Of a stretch of 64,000 bases of DNA, positions 18,585 to 27,708 are shown piece after piece; the stretch's first letter is position 1, and each line of letters opens with the position of its first letter. Under the pieces are notes generated by a model. That model ran no database searches and was not told the origin of the DNA. It worked only from the letters and a program-made list of their open reading frames with translations. The translations under genes were made by a program, and so were the position numbers. Source of the stretch: an uncultured Flavobacteriaceae bacterium (GTDB taxonomy: Bacteria > Bacteroidota > Bacteroidia > Flavobacteriales > Flavobacteriaceae); contig CALDYU010000005.1 in NCBI GenBank assembly GCA_937944485.1, forward strand, positions 451,998 through 515,997, in the 5' to 3' direction.

Positions 18585-18623
18585 TAACGAACGGTTGTAA
18601 CGGTTGGTTATGACCGTTCGTTA
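18585..18623 (+). promoter_or_regulatory. Strong hairpin between atpE and atpF
   Basis: Perfect 11-bp arms TAACGAACGGT / ACCGTTCGTTA with a 17-base loop, not followed by a T-run. It looks more like an mRNA-stability or attenuation element after the highly translated c subunit than a full terminator. Confidence 0.65.
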
Positions 18624-18656
18624 CTATTAAAAATTCAACGATTATAATATAGTAGC

Positions 18657-19157
18657 ATGGAAAAGTTAATAGAAGAGTTTTCGTTAGGATTGTTTTTTTG
18701 GCAGTCGCTTTTGTTCATCGGATTGGTATTGTTGCTCCGCAAATTTGCATGGAAGCCAATACTTGATTCTGTAAATGAGCGTGAAGACGGGATCAAAGAT
18801 GCTCTAGCAGCAGCCGAAGATGCAAAGAAAGAAATGCAGAATGTAACTGCCGATAGCGAGAAACTATTAAAGGAAGCAAGAGCAGAACGTGAAGCAATGT
18901 TAAAAGAAGCTCGTGAAATCAAAGATAAATTGATTGCAGATTCTAAAGAGCAAGCAAAAGTAGAGGGAGATAAAATGATAAAGCAAGCGCAAGCTGCTAT
19001 CGAAAGTGAAAAGAAAGCTGCTGTTGCTGATATCAAAAGTCAGGTAGCTAATCTTTCTGTTGATATTGCCGAAAAAGTAATTAAGGAACAACTTTCTGAT
19101 AAAGACAAGCAGTTGAAACTGGTTGACGATTTATTAGGAGATATCAAACTGAACTAA
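18657..19157 (+). CDS. atpF: ATP synthase Fo subunit b
   Basis: A 166-residue subunit with one N-terminal membrane helix (LFFWQSLLFIGLVLLLRKFAWKPI) and a long, highly charged Ala/Lys/Glu coiled coil that forms the peripheral stalk. The F-A-W-K-P motif after the helix is typical. Standard position after atpE and 6 bases before atpH. Confidence 0.95.
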   Translation: MEKLIEEFSLGLFFWQSLLFIGLVLLLRKFAWKPILDSVNEREDGIKDALAAAEDAKKEMQNVTADSEKLLKEARAEREAMLKEAREIKDKLIADSKEQAKVEGDKMIKQAQAAIESEKKAAVADIKSQVANLSVDIAEKVIKEQLSDKDKQLKLVDDLLGDIKLN

Positions 19158-19163
19158 GAACTC

Positions 19164-19703
19164 ATGAGTGATTCTAGAGCAGCCTTACGTTATGCAAAAG
19201 CCATTCTCGACCTAGCTGTTGAGAACAAAGCAACGGATGCCTTGGAAAAGGATATGCAGAATGTAGTAGGAACGATTTCTGGTAGTAAAGAACTTCGCAA
19301 AATGTTGGCTAGTCCGGTTATTAAGGGTAGCGCAAAGAAAGAAGCGTTGTTGTCTGTTTTCAAGGGAAGTCATTCAATTACGGAAGGAACGCTTTCAATG
19401 TTGGTATCCAACAAGCGAGTTTCAATGCTGAATGAAGTTGCTTCTAAATATCTTATCCTCAATGAAAAGCTGAAAGGTAAAGACATTGCTCACGTAACCA
19501 CTGCAGTTCCTTTGACCGCTGATTTGGAGAAAAAGATTTTAGACAAAGTTACAGACATGACAGGCAACAAAGTATCCATAGAAAATAAAATTGACGAAAG
19601 CATTATTGGTGGTTTCGTTTTGCGTGTGGGGGACTTACAATATGACGCCAGTATCGCTAATAAATTAAATAGTTTAAAAAGAGAATTTACAAGTAGTTTA
19701 TAA
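19164..19703 (+). CDS. atpH: ATP synthase F1 subunit delta
   Basis: A 179-residue delta subunit (OSCP fold) that joins the peripheral stalk to the F1 head. The N-terminus SRAALRYAKAILDLAVE is the family signature, and the C-terminal IDESIIGGFVLRVGDLQYDASI is the conserved closing motif. Starts 6 bases after atpF. Confidence 0.95.
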   Translation: MSDSRAALRYAKAILDLAVENKATDALEKDMQNVVGTISGSKELRKMLASPVIKGSAKKEALLSVFKGSHSITEGTLSMLVSNKRVSMLNEVASKYLILNEKLKGKDIAHVTTAVPLTADLEKKILDKVTDMTGNKVSIENKIDESIIGGFVLRVGDLQYDASIANKLNSLKREFTSSL

Positions 19704-19767
19704 ATATCAATAACGAGTTGATAAAAGTCTTTGACCTTTTGTCTTTTCGTCTTTATATCTAAATAAA
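19704..19767 (+). repeat. Short tandem (G/C)TCTTT-type repeats before atpA
   Basis: The spacer contains successive units GTCTTTG, CCTTTT, GTCTTTT, CGTCTTTA at 7-8 base spacing. It is a degenerate repeat with no other feature seen. Confidence 0.4.
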
Positions 19768-21348
19768 ATGGCAGGAGTAAAAGCCGCTGAGGTATCAGCA
19801 ATTTTAAAGAAACAATTATCGGAATTTGAAGCATCTGCTTCTTTAGATGAGGTAGGTACAGTATTGCAGGTAGGTGATGGTATCGCACGTGTATACGGCC
19901 TTTCAAATGCTGAATACGGCGAATTGGTAGAGTTCGAAGGCGGACTGAAAGGTATCGTTTTGAACTTAGAAGAAGATAATGTTGGGGTTGTATTATTAAG
20001 TCCGTCACGTGATGTGAAAGAAGGTTCAGTAGTAAAACGTACACAAACAATTGCTTCTATTAATGTTGGTGAGGGAATTACTGGCCGTGTGGTAAACACT
20101 TTAGGTCTTCCTATAGATGGTAAAGGTCCTATCTCAGGTGAAACTTATGAGATGCCCCTAGAGCGTAAAGCGCCAGGGGTAATCTTTCGTGAGCCTGTTA
20201 CCGAGCCGTTACAAACGGGTATTAAAGCAATTGACGCGATGATTCCTGTTGGTAGAGGTCAGCGTGAATTGGTAATTGGTGACCGTCAAACAGGTAAGAC
20301 TACGGTTTGTATCGATACCATTTTGAACCAAAAAGAATTTTACGATGCAGGTGAACCTGTATATTGTATTTATGTAGCTATCGGACAGAAGGCGTCTACT
20401 GTCGCAGGTATCGCACAGACTTTAGAAGATAAAGGCGCAATGGCCTATACAACTATTGTTGCTGCAAATGCTTCAGATCCTGCGCCAATGCAGGTTTATG
20501 CTCCTATGGCAGGTGCTGCGATTGGAGAGTATTTCCGTGATACTGGTCGTCCAGCTTTGATTATCTATGATGATTTATCAAAACAAGCGGTTGCCTATCG
20601 TGAGGTATCGCTATTGTTAAGAAGACCTCCAGGGCGTGAAGCATATCCTGGTGATGTTTTCTACCTACACTCTCGTTTATTAGAGCGTTCTGCGAAAGTG
20701 ATTAATGATGATGCGATTGCGAAAGATATGAACGACTTACCTGATTCGTTGAAACCAATGGTAAAAGGGGGAGGGTCATTGACGGCACTTCCTATTATTG
20801 AAACGCAAGCAGGAGATGTATCTGCATACATTCCAACAAACGTAATTTCGATTACTGACGGACAAATCTTCTTAGAACAAGATTTGTTCAACCAAGGGGT
20901 TCGACCAGCAATTAACGTGGGTATTTCTGTATCTCGTGTAGGAGGTAATGCTCAGATTAAATCAATGAAGAAAGTAGCAGGCACCTTGAAACTCGATCAA
21001 GCACAGTTTCGTGAATTAGAAGCTTTTGCGAAGTTCGGTTCTGATTTAGATGCTGCAACTTTAAATGTAATTGAAAAGGGGCGTCGTAACGTTGAAATAT
21101 TAAAGCAAGCACAAAATGATCCTTTTACAGTAGAAGATCAAGTAGCGATTATCTATGCTGGTTCTAAGAACCTGTTAAGAGATGTTCCTGTGGAGAAAGT
21201 GAAAGAATTCGAAACTGATTTTATTGAGTTCTTAAATGCTAAGCATAGAGGTGTTCTAGATACTTTAAAGTCAGGTAAACTAACAGATGAAGTGATTGAC
21301 ACTTTGACAACTGTTGCTAAAGATTTATCGGGTAAGTATATAGCTTAA
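19768..21348 (+). CDS. atpA: ATP synthase F1 subunit alpha
   Basis: A 526-residue alpha subunit. Walker A loop GDRQTGKT at about residue 172, the catalytic-interface Arg region in [17 protein letters not shown], and the N-terminal beta-barrel with [10 protein letters not shown] are all present. It binds nucleotide non-catalytically in the alpha3beta3 head. The beta and epsilon genes (atpD, atpC) are not in the window, as usual for Bacteroidota, where they form a separate operon. Confidence 0.98.
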   Translation: MAGVKAAEVSAILKKQLSEFEASASLDEVGTVLQVGDGIARVYGLSNAEYGELVEFEGGLKGIVLNLEEDNVGVVLLSPSRDVKEGSVVKRTQTIASINVGEGITGRVVNTLGLPIDGKGPISGETYEMPLERKAPGVIFREPVTEPLQTGIKAIDAMIPVGRGQRELVIGDRQTGKTTVCIDTILNQKEFYDAGEPVYCIYVAIGQKASTVAGIAQTLEDKGAMAYTTIVAANASDPAPMQVYAPMAGAAIGEYFRDTGRPALIIYDDLSKQAVAYREVSLLLRRPPGREAYPGDVFYLHSRLLERSAKVINDDAIAKDMNDLPDSLKPMVKGGGSLTALPIIETQAGDVSAYIPTNVISITDGQIFLEQDLFNQGVRPAINVGISVSRVGGNAQIKSMKKVAGTLKLDQAQFRELEAFAKFGSDLDAATLNVIEKGRRNVEILKQAQNDPFTVEDQVAIIYAGSKNLLRDVPVEKVKEFETDFIEFLNAKHRGVLDTLKSGKLTDEVIDTLTTVAKDLSGKYIA

Positions 21349-21357
21349 AAAAGTACG

Positions 21358-21407
21358 AAGTACAAAGTATTAAGTACCAAGCATAGTGAATTTATTACTT
21401 TGTACTT
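21358..21407. repeat. Inverted repeat between atpA and atpG
   Basis: Perfect 12-bp arms AAGTACAAAGTA / TACTTTGTACTT separated by 26 bases, in a stretch rich in AAGTAC units. It could fold in the mRNA between the two subunit genes. Confidence 0.7.
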
Positions 21408-21430
21408 ATTACTAAATACTATAAAAAAGA

Positions 21431-22291
21431 ATGGCCAATCTTAAAGAAATTAGAAATAGAATAGCGTCAGTTTCATCAACGATGCAGATTACCAGTGCTA
21501 TGAAAATGGTATCTGCTGCGAAGTTGAAGAAAGCTCAAGATGCTATTACCGCCATGCGTCCGTATGCTGATAAGCTGACGGAACTTTTACAAAGTTTAAG
21601 CGCAAGTATGGATGGTGATTCTGGAAGTAAATTTTCAGATAACCGAGAGGTGAATAAAGTATTAGTAGTTGCCATTACTTCGAATAGAGGACTTGCTGGA
21701 GCTTTCAACTCCAATATTCTAAAGCAATGTGCAATTTTAATTGATGAAACCTACGCCGGAAAACAAGTCGACTTTGTTGCTATTGGGAAAAAAGCAAATG
21801 ACTTTTTAAGTAAAAAAGGAACCGTACTTTCTAACCATAGTGATTTGTATGAAGACTTAAGTTTTGACAATACAGCTATAATTGCTGAGAACTTGATGGA
21901 GAAATTTACTTCAGGAGCGTATGATAGAATAGACATCGTTTATAATAAGTTCAAGAATGCCGCAACGCAAATTGTAATGACAGAGCAGTTTTTGCCTATT
22001 GTTCCTGTTGAAGGAGCAGAAGGTTCAAGCGGAGACTATATATTCGAACCATCTAAGGTTGAAATCGTAGAGCAGTTGATTCCGAAGTCATTAAAAACAC
22101 AATTGTATAAAGGCATTCGGGATTCGTTTGCTAGTGAGCATGGTGCTCGTATGACCGCAATGCACAAAGCAACAGATAATGCAACGGAATTAAGAGATCA
22201 GTTGAAATTGACCTATAATAAAGCAAGACAAGCAGCTATTACTAATGAGATTTTAGAGATCGTTGGTGGTGCGGAAGCGTTAAACAACTAG
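21431..22291 (+). CDS. atpG: ATP synthase F1 subunit gamma
   Basis: A 286-residue gamma subunit, the rotating central shaft. The N-terminal coiled coil (LKEIRNRIASVSSTMQITSAMKMVSAAKLKKAQ) and the C-terminal helix (ASEHGARMTAMHKATDNA, then YNKARQAAITNEI) are the conserved ends of the family. Last gene of the operon, followed by a strong terminator. Confidence 0.97.
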   Translation: MANLKEIRNRIASVSSTMQITSAMKMVSAAKLKKAQDAITAMRPYADKLTELLQSLSASMDGDSGSKFSDNREVNKVLVVAITSNRGLAGAFNSNILKQCAILIDETYAGKQVDFVAIGKKANDFLSKKGTVLSNHSDLYEDLSFDNTAIIAENLMEKFTSGAYDRIDIVYNKFKNAATQIVMTEQFLPIVPVEGAEGSSGDYIFEPSKVEIVEQLIPKSLKTQLYKGIRDSFASEHGARMTAMHKATDNATELRDQLKLTYNKARQAAITNEILEIVGGAEALNN

Positions 22292-22314
22292 CGAATACTT
22301 TCAAATATAAAATA

Positions 22315-22347
22315 AAACCTCGCAGTCATGCGGGGTTTCTTTTTTTA
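22315..22347 (+). terminator. Rho-independent terminator of the atp operon
   Basis: Arms AAACCTCGCA / TGCGGGGTTT (10 bp with one G-U pair, loop GTCA) followed by C and eight T's, 24 bases after the atpG stop. Confidence 0.92.
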
Positions 22348-22366
22348 ACCGATTTTTGTCATTCTG

Positions 22367-23599
22367 ATGCAATCAAAAAAAACCGCTTTATTTTTTATTT
22401 TCATTACCGTTCTGGTAGATGTTATTGGAATAGGGATAATAATTCCAATTATTCCTGATTTAATAATGGAACTTACAGGCGAGGGTACTGCACAAGCTGT
22501 TATTTACGGAATGTGGTTGACCACTGCTTTCGCGGGAATGCAGTTTTTATTTTCCCCAGTATTAGGCGAAATCTCGGATCGTTACGGTCGACGACCAATT
22601 CTATTAATTGCCTTATTAGGTTTAAGTATTGATTATTTAATTCATGCTTGGGCTCCAACCATTACCTTTTTGTTTATTGGGCGATTCCTTGCAGGAATAA
22701 CAGGTGCCAGTTTTACAGTTGCATCTGCTTATATTGCAGATATAAGTTCTCCGGAAGAGAAAGCAAAAAACTATGGCTTAATAGGAGCTGCTTTCGGCTT
22801 AGGATTTATTATCGGCCCAGGAATAGGTGGTTTTTTTGGCGAATTTGATATTCGTTTACCTTTTTATATTGCCGCCGGATTGACTTTTGCAAACTTCCTG
22901 TTTGGGTATTTCTTTGTTCCAGAATCTTTGGCTGAAGCAAATAGAAGGCCTATCAATCCGTTAAAAATGATTCCCGGTGTTTCTTTGGTAAGCCTAAGAA
23001 ATTACAAAGGGGTGCTGCTACTTATTTTTGCATTTTTTCTTGCCAATTTAGCAGGGCAAGCCTTACCTTCAGTATGGTCGTATTATGGCATTGAACGTTA
23101 TGATTGGAGTCCCAAAGAAATTGGTGTTTCTCTAATGGTAGTAGGTCTATTAGTTGCCGTGGCTCAAGGTTTTTTGGTTGACATTGTGGTGAAAAAGATT
23201 GGGAAGAAGCAAACGATTATCATCGGATTTCTTCTATGGACTGTAGGTATGTTTCTATTCTCTCAAGCTTCCCAACCATGGATGCTTTATGCGTTTTTAA
23301 TTCCTTACGCTTTAGGCGGAATTGCGGGACCCACTATTCAAGGTGTTATCTCTAATCAGGTCTCTGAAAATGAACAAGGCAACCTTCAAGGTGCGATTAC
23401 AGGCTTAGTAAGTGTAACGGCGATCTTAGGGCAATTGATATTTGCCCCAGTGTTTTACTATTTCATACGCCCAGAAACGGACAATTACTTTCCAGGTGCA
23501 CCATATGCCTTAGCGGCTATCTTATTATTTATAGCATTTATTTTCGCAATCTTGGCTATGAAACGAATGGATTTAAAAGAGGAGACATCTTCTAGTTAA
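22367..23599 (+). CDS. MFS drug:H+ antiporter, TCR/Tet-like
   Basis: A 410-residue transporter with 12 predicted membrane helices. The loop 2-3 motif GEISDRYGRRPILL is the major-facilitator signature, and motif C appears as LGFIIGPGIGG in helix 5. It resembles the tetracycline-resistance (TCR/Tet) subfamily, but substrate cannot be inferred; many chromosomal members in flavobacteria are not resistance genes. It starts 20 bases after the atp terminator. Confidence 0.88.
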   Translation: MQSKKTALFFIFITVLVDVIGIGIIIPIIPDLIMELTGEGTAQAVIYGMWLTTAFAGMQFLFSPVLGEISDRYGRRPILLIALLGLSIDYLIHAWAPTITFLFIGRFLAGITGASFTVASAYIADISSPEEKAKNYGLIGAAFGLGFIIGPGIGGFFGEFDIRLPFYIAAGLTFANFLFGYFFVPESLAEANRRPINPLKMIPGVSLVSLRNYKGVLLLIFAFFLANLAGQALPSVWSYYGIERYDWSPKEIGVSLMVVGLLVAVAQGFLVDIVVKKIGKKQTIIIGFLLWTVGMFLFSQASQPWMLYAFLIPYALGGIAGPTIQGVISNQVSENEQGNLQGAITGLVSVTAILGQLIFAPVFYYFIRPETDNYFPGAPYALAAILLFIAFIFAILAMKRMDLKEETSSS

Positions 23600-23708
23600 A
23601 GCTTTGTATAAGTAGTATTTTGCCTTACCGGGTTACTTTTTTGTTGTTGTAAGATGTAACATTTTTTAGAAACGGTATCTAAAGAATGAATCATTTAAAA
23701 ATAACAAC

Positions 23709-24548
23709 ATGAAAAGTTTAAGAAGAATTATATTCCTTTTGCTACTCACATCCGTTTTCGAACTAAATGCCCAAAATGCATTTGAAGTTAAAGTAGAAGG
23801 AAAAGGGCAACCAATTTTATTTTTCCCTGGCTTTACTTGCACAGGAGAAGTATGGCAAGAAACCGTAATCGAACTTGCGAAAAATTGCGAATGTCATATT
23901 TTTACTTTTGCTGGTTTTGGAAATGTTCCTTCGATTGAAAAACCGTGGCTTCCTAAGATAAAAGAAGAAATAGTTCAATATGTGAAAGAGCATAAGTTAG
24001 AAAACCCCATTGTAATTGGTCATAGTATGGGTGGTGCTTTGGGGCTGTGGTTAGCGACTGATGAAGACCATCCGTATTCGAAACTGATTATCGTAGACGC
24101 CTTGCCTTCGGTAGGGGCTTTAATGATGCCCAATTTTAAAAGTGAAAATATGGTTTATGATAGCCCATGGAACAAACAAACGCTTGAGATGAATGATGAA
24201 GCTTTTGAAAAAATGGCCGCACAAATGGCTGCAGGAATGACTTTGAATAAAGAAAAGATTGAACAAATCAAAAATTGGATTATTCAAAGTGACCGTGAAA
24301 CTTACGTTTACGGGTATACAGATTTGTTAAAACTCGACTTGAGAAAAGATATTGCCAAAATAACTATTCCTGTGACGGTACTCGGTGCAACTCATCCTTT
24401 TGGATTGGAAATGGCGAAACAGACCTACGAGACACAGTATGCGAATTTGAAAGATTATAAAATGGAGTTTGCAGAGGGTGCTGCCCATTTTATAATGTAT
24501 GACCAACCAGAATGGTTTTTAAGCAAGGTTCAAAAAGCACTGAAGTAG
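23709..24548 (+). CDS. Secreted alpha/beta hydrolase
   Basis: A 279-residue protein with a signal peptide (MKSLRRIIFLLLLTSVFELNA-Q) and an alpha/beta-hydrolase fold. The nucleophile elbow is GHSMGGA around residue 106, the oxyanion region is FFPGFTCTG, and the likely catalytic His is in EGAAHFIMYD near the C-terminus. The substrate is unknown. The next gene, an ECF sigma factor, starts 2 bases after the stop, suggesting the hydrolase, sigma factor and membrane protein are co-expressed. Confidence 0.88.
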   Translation: MKSLRRIIFLLLLTSVFELNAQNAFEVKVEGKGQPILFFPGFTCTGEVWQETVIELAKNCECHIFTFAGFGNVPSIEKPWLPKIKEEIVQYVKEHKLENPIVIGHSMGGALGLWLATDEDHPYSKLIIVDALPSVGALMMPNFKSENMVYDSPWNKQTLEMNDEAFEKMAAQMAAGMTLNKEKIEQIKNWIIQSDRETYVYGYTDLLKLDLRKDIAKITIPVTVLGATHPFGLEMAKQTYETQYANLKDYKMEFAEGAAHFIMYDQPEWFLSKVQKALK

Positions 24549-24550
24549 TA

Positions 24551-25048
24551 ATGCATACAAAGCAAGCTCATTTCGAAAATATATATCAATCAAATTATCA
24601 AAAGGTGATTCGGGTTTGCAGGGGTTATGTCAATGGTAATGAAGCTTTGGCCAAAGATCTAACACAAGAGGTTTTCATTAAGGTCTGGCAGAATCTCTCA
24701 TCTTTTAGAGAAGAGGCTAGCCTATCCACTTGGATATATCGGATTACAGTAAATACGTGTCTTCTTCAATTTCGAAAGAAAAAGTATTTAAGTGATGCCG
24801 AAGTATTTGAGCACTATGTAGAATCTCCAGAGGAATCCTTACCATCGAAAGAAGAACAATTAAAAAAGATGTATCAGTGTATTCAAAAGCTTCCTAAAAC
24901 AAATAAGGCCATTATTTTGTTAGAATTAGAAGGCTTGCCTCAAAAAGATATTGCGGAGATAACAGGATTGTCGCATGAAGCGATTCGTGTGCGAATACAT
25001 CGTATAAAAAATAATTTAACTAAATGTGTACAAAATGACAGCATTTGA
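24551..25048 (+). CDS. ECF RNA polymerase sigma factor
   Basis: A 165-residue group IV sigma factor from MHTKQAHFENIYQSNY. Region 2 is seen in LAKDLTQEVFIKVWQNLSSF and STWIYRITVNTCLLQFRKKK; region 4 in LPKTNKAIILLELEGLPQKDIAEITGLSHEAIRVRIHRIK. An in-frame TTG... start at 24512 lies inside the hydrolase gene and is rejected. Its stop overlaps the start of the next gene by 14 bases, implying translational coupling with a probable anti-sigma partner. Confidence 0.92.
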   Translation: MHTKQAHFENIYQSNYQKVIRVCRGYVNGNEALAKDLTQEVFIKVWQNLSSFREEASLSTWIYRITVNTCLLQFRKKKYLSDAEVFEHYVESPEESLPSKEEQLKKMYQCIQKLPKTNKAIILLELEGLPQKDIAEITGLSHEAIRVRIHRIKNNLTKCVQNDSI

Positions 25049-25589
25049 AGATTTAAAGTCACAATGGGGAAATCAAAATCAATCTGAACCGCCTGTTGAT
25101 GGAGCAAAACAGATTTTGAAGCAAATTGCATCCGTCCGAAACAAACAACGTATTACTAATGGGGTTCTCGCTGTAACAGGCAGTATACTTATTGCCTTTT
25201 TCTTTTATGTTACAGCATATAAATTTCAATCAGTAATGATTGGTCTACTACTAATGATTGGTGCATTAGTATTCAGAATAGGGCTAGAGTATTCAAGTAT
25301 TCGAGCTTTGAATACAATGAATGTTTCCGCTAGTGTAGAAAGTTTTAAGAATGAAATCATGAGCTATTACAAACGAAGAAAGAAAGTACATTTTATACTT
25401 ACGCCTATAATTATTCTTGTTTATTGTATTGGCTTTGTGATGTTGTTACCGGCCTTTAAAGAAAGTCTATCTGCGGGGTTTTATAATTACATCATAATTT
25501 CGGGCATCATAACACTATTCGTTTTATGTCTTTTTATGGCAAGAGAGATTAAGAAAGAACTGTTGGTATTAAAAGGACTTATGGATTAA
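25035..25589 (+). CDS. Membrane protein, probable anti-sigma partner
   Basis: A 184-residue protein from MTAFEDLKSQWGNQ with four predicted membrane helices and a short cytoplasmic N-terminus containing LKSQWGNQNQSEPP. The N-terminal length and its overlap with the sigma factor gene suggest it holds the sigma factor at the membrane, but no classical zinc anti-sigma motif (HxxxCxxC) is visible. The function is therefore inferred from position only. Confidence 0.7.
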   Translation: MTAFEDLKSQWGNQNQSEPPVDGAKQILKQIASVRNKQRITNGVLAVTGSILIAFFFYVTAYKFQSVMIGLLLMIGALVFRIGLEYSSIRALNTMNVSASVESFKNEIMSYYKRRKKVHFILTPIIILVYCIGFVMLLPAFKESLSAGFYNYIIISGIITLFVLCLFMAREIKKELLVLKGLMD

Positions 25590-25675
25590 TAGTTATTAGA
25601 AATTGCCATTTAGTCTTATTTGAAGGTTATAAAGTAAAGTTTTAAGAAAGGTGTCAGCGTTTATTCTGAATTGTC

Positions 25676-25683
25676 TAATTTTG
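25676..25683 (+). promoter_or_regulatory. -7 promoter motif for the flippase-dut transcript
   Basis: TAATTTTG (TAnnTTTG) 19 bases before the TTG start at 25703. Confidence 0.5.
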
Positions 25684-25702
25684 AAACTTAACCTTCGCGC
25701 TA

Positions 25703-27163
25703 TTGAATCCGCTTAAAAAACTTTTTAAACAAACGGCCATTTACGGGCTTGCTACGGTTTTACCGCGGATGATTTCTTTTATTTTATTACCACTTTATAC
25801 GGGTATTCTTGCAACTGCTGGCTACGGAAGGTTAGTTGTTATTTTTTCGTATATCGCAATATTTAATGTTTTCTTAGCTTATGGCATGGAAACCACATTT
25901 TTCAGATTCTTTAACAAATCTGACGATAAAGAAAATGTGGTTTCTACTTCTTTAATCTCTATAATAATAACGACTTGTATTTTTCTGGTCGTTGCTCTAC
26001 TTCTTCAAAATCAAATAGCCGCGGTTACAGGAATTGATTTACAGTACATTCGATATGCCATATTTATAGTAGCATTAGATGCTTTAGTGATCATTCCATT
26101 TGCCTGGCTGCGTGCTAATGAAAAACCAATTAAATATGCGATCATTAAAATTGCTAATGTGATTATCAATTTCGGGCTGAATATTTTTTTCTTACTGTAT
26201 CTTCCTGGCATTGCAGAAAGTAATCCAGAAGGAATATGGAGCTTCTTATACCAACCGGATTACGAAATTGCCTATGTCTTTATTTCAAATTTTATAGCCA
26301 GTGCAATCACCTTGGCAATACTATTTCCTTTATATTTAGATAGTACGTACCATTTTGACACTACTTTATGGAAGCGTATGATGGGCTATGCATGGCCTAT
26401 TTTGGTAGCTGGAATTGCATTCACAATTAATGAAGTATTTGATAAAATTTTACTAGAAAAATTGTTGCCTGAAGATGTTGCGGAAAGTGAAACAGGAATG
26501 TACGCCGCTTGTTATAAATTGGGTATGTTCATGACTTTATTTGCTACGGCATTTCGAATGGGTATTGAACCTTTCTTTTTTAGTCATGCGGGCACAAAAA
26601 ATCCTCAAAAGGCCTATGCGCAAATCACCAATTATTTCGTGATTTTTGGTAGTGTTATTTTACTAGCAGTGGTAGTTTTTTCAGATATTTTGAAAGTTTT
26701 ATTTGTGCGCGATGAATCGTATTGGGAAGCAATGAATATTGTACCAATTATTTTATTGGCAGGGTTTTTCTTGGGCATTTATCATAACCTCTCTGTATGG
26801 TACAAGGTGACAGACAAAACCCGTTTTGGGGCTTTTATTTCAATTATCGGCGCTATAATTACCATAATAATCAATGCTGTTTTTATTTCTAAAATAGGTT
26901 ATATGGCCTCTGCAGTTGCTACACTTATGGCTTATGGCACTATGATGGTTTTATCGTATTACTTTGGCAAATCGAGATATCCTATTCCTTATAATTTTAG
27001 AAAAATCCTGTTTTATTTAGGCATATCCATTTTATTTGCAACCATTTCATTTTACGGTTTTGACAGAAGCCTTTATGTCGGAGTGCCGTTATTACTCATA
27101 TTTTTAACCTTAATATATAAGCTTGAAAGCGACAAACTCAAACAAATATTTATTAAGAAATGA
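25703..27163 (+). CDS. Polysaccharide/lipid-linked oligosaccharide flippase (Wzx/MATE-like)
   Basis: A 486-residue membrane protein with about 14 helices, beginning [34 protein letters not shown], the typical amphipathic start of oligosaccharide flippases of the MOP superfamily. It would move a lipid-linked glycan from the cytoplasmic to the periplasmic face. The TTG start is chosen because no ATG precedes the conserved N-terminus. Its stop overlaps the dut start (ATGA), so the two are coupled. Confidence 0.88.
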   Translation: MNPLKKLFKQTAIYGLATVLPRMISFILLPLYTGILATAGYGRLVVIFSYIAIFNVFLAYGMETTFFRFFNKSDDKENVVSTSLISIIITTCIFLVVALLLQNQIAAVTGIDLQYIRYAIFIVALDALVIIPFAWLRANEKPIKYAIIKIANVIINFGLNIFFLLYLPGIAESNPEGIWSFLYQPDYEIAYVFISNFIASAITLAILFPLYLDSTYHFDTTLWKRMMGYAWPILVAGIAFTINEVFDKILLEKLLPEDVAESETGMYAACYKLGMFMTLFATAFRMGIEPFFFSHAGTKNPQKAYAQITNYFVIFGSVILLAVVVFSDILKVLFVRDESYWEAMNIVPIILLAGFFLGIYHNLSVWYKVTDKTRFGAFISIIGAIITIIINAVFISKIGYMASAVATLMAYGTMMVLSYYFGKSRYPIPYNFRKILFYLGISILFATISFYGFDRSLYVGVPLLLIFLTLIYKLESDKLKQIFIKK

Positions 27164-27594
27164 CCATAAACATTATAAATAAATCGGCGCATCAACTGCC
27201 GCATTATGAAACCATTGCCTCTGCTGGGATGGATTTAAGAGCGAACATCGATGAGCCAGTAACATTGCAACCTTTAGAACGTACCATCATCAAAACAGGA
27301 TTGTTTATAGCGCTTCCTGTAGGCTATGAGGCACAGGTGAGACCAAGAAGTGGTTTAGCGGCTAAAAAGGGCATTACAGTTCTTAATGCACCAGGAACAG
27401 TAGACGCCGATTACAGAGGTGAAATAGGGGTGATTTTAGTTAACCTGTCGAATGAGGCCTTCACAATAGAAAATGGAGAGCGTGTTGCCCAGTTGGTTAT
27501 CGCTAAACACGAAAGAGCCGAATGGGTAGCGGTTGACGAACTTTCAGAAACTTCTCGAGGCGAAGGAGGCTTTGGAAGTACCGGGGTAAAATAG
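27160..27594 (+). CDS. dut: dUTP diphosphatase
   Basis: A 144-residue trimeric dUTPase. Five conserved motifs are visible in order: [38 protein letters not shown] and the glycine-rich tail [10 protein letters not shown]. It hydrolyses dUTP to dUMP, keeping uracil out of DNA and feeding dTMP synthesis. Start overlaps the flippase stop. Confidence 0.97.
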   Translation: MTINIINKSAHQLPHYETIASAGMDLRANIDEPVTLQPLERTIIKTGLFIALPVGYEAQVRPRSGLAAKKGITVLNAPGTVDADYRGEIGVILVNLSNEAFTIENGERVAQLVIAKHERAEWVAVDELSETSRGEGGFGSTGVK

Positions 27595-27670
27595 TCTATT
27601 AAAAGGCAATTGACCTATCATATTGCCGTTACATGTGTATATTCTTTAAACAGAAAGATTAAAAGAAAAA

Positions 27671-27690
27671 ATTTCCGTCTTTTCGGAAAT
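27671..27690 (+). promoter_or_regulatory. Leader hairpin upstream of the nucleotidyltransferase
   Basis: Perfect 7-bp arms ATTTCCG / CGGAAAT with loop TCTTTT, 18 bases before ATG 27709. It is short and not followed by a T-run; it may be a small 5' leader structure. Confidence 0.4.
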
Positions 27691-27708
27691 GATTATAAAT
27701 AGTTTTTT

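Noticed and set aside
19490-20050. 186-codon minus-strand frame over atpH/atpA
   Set aside because: Antisense to highly conserved ATP synthase genes; shadow of their codon pattern.
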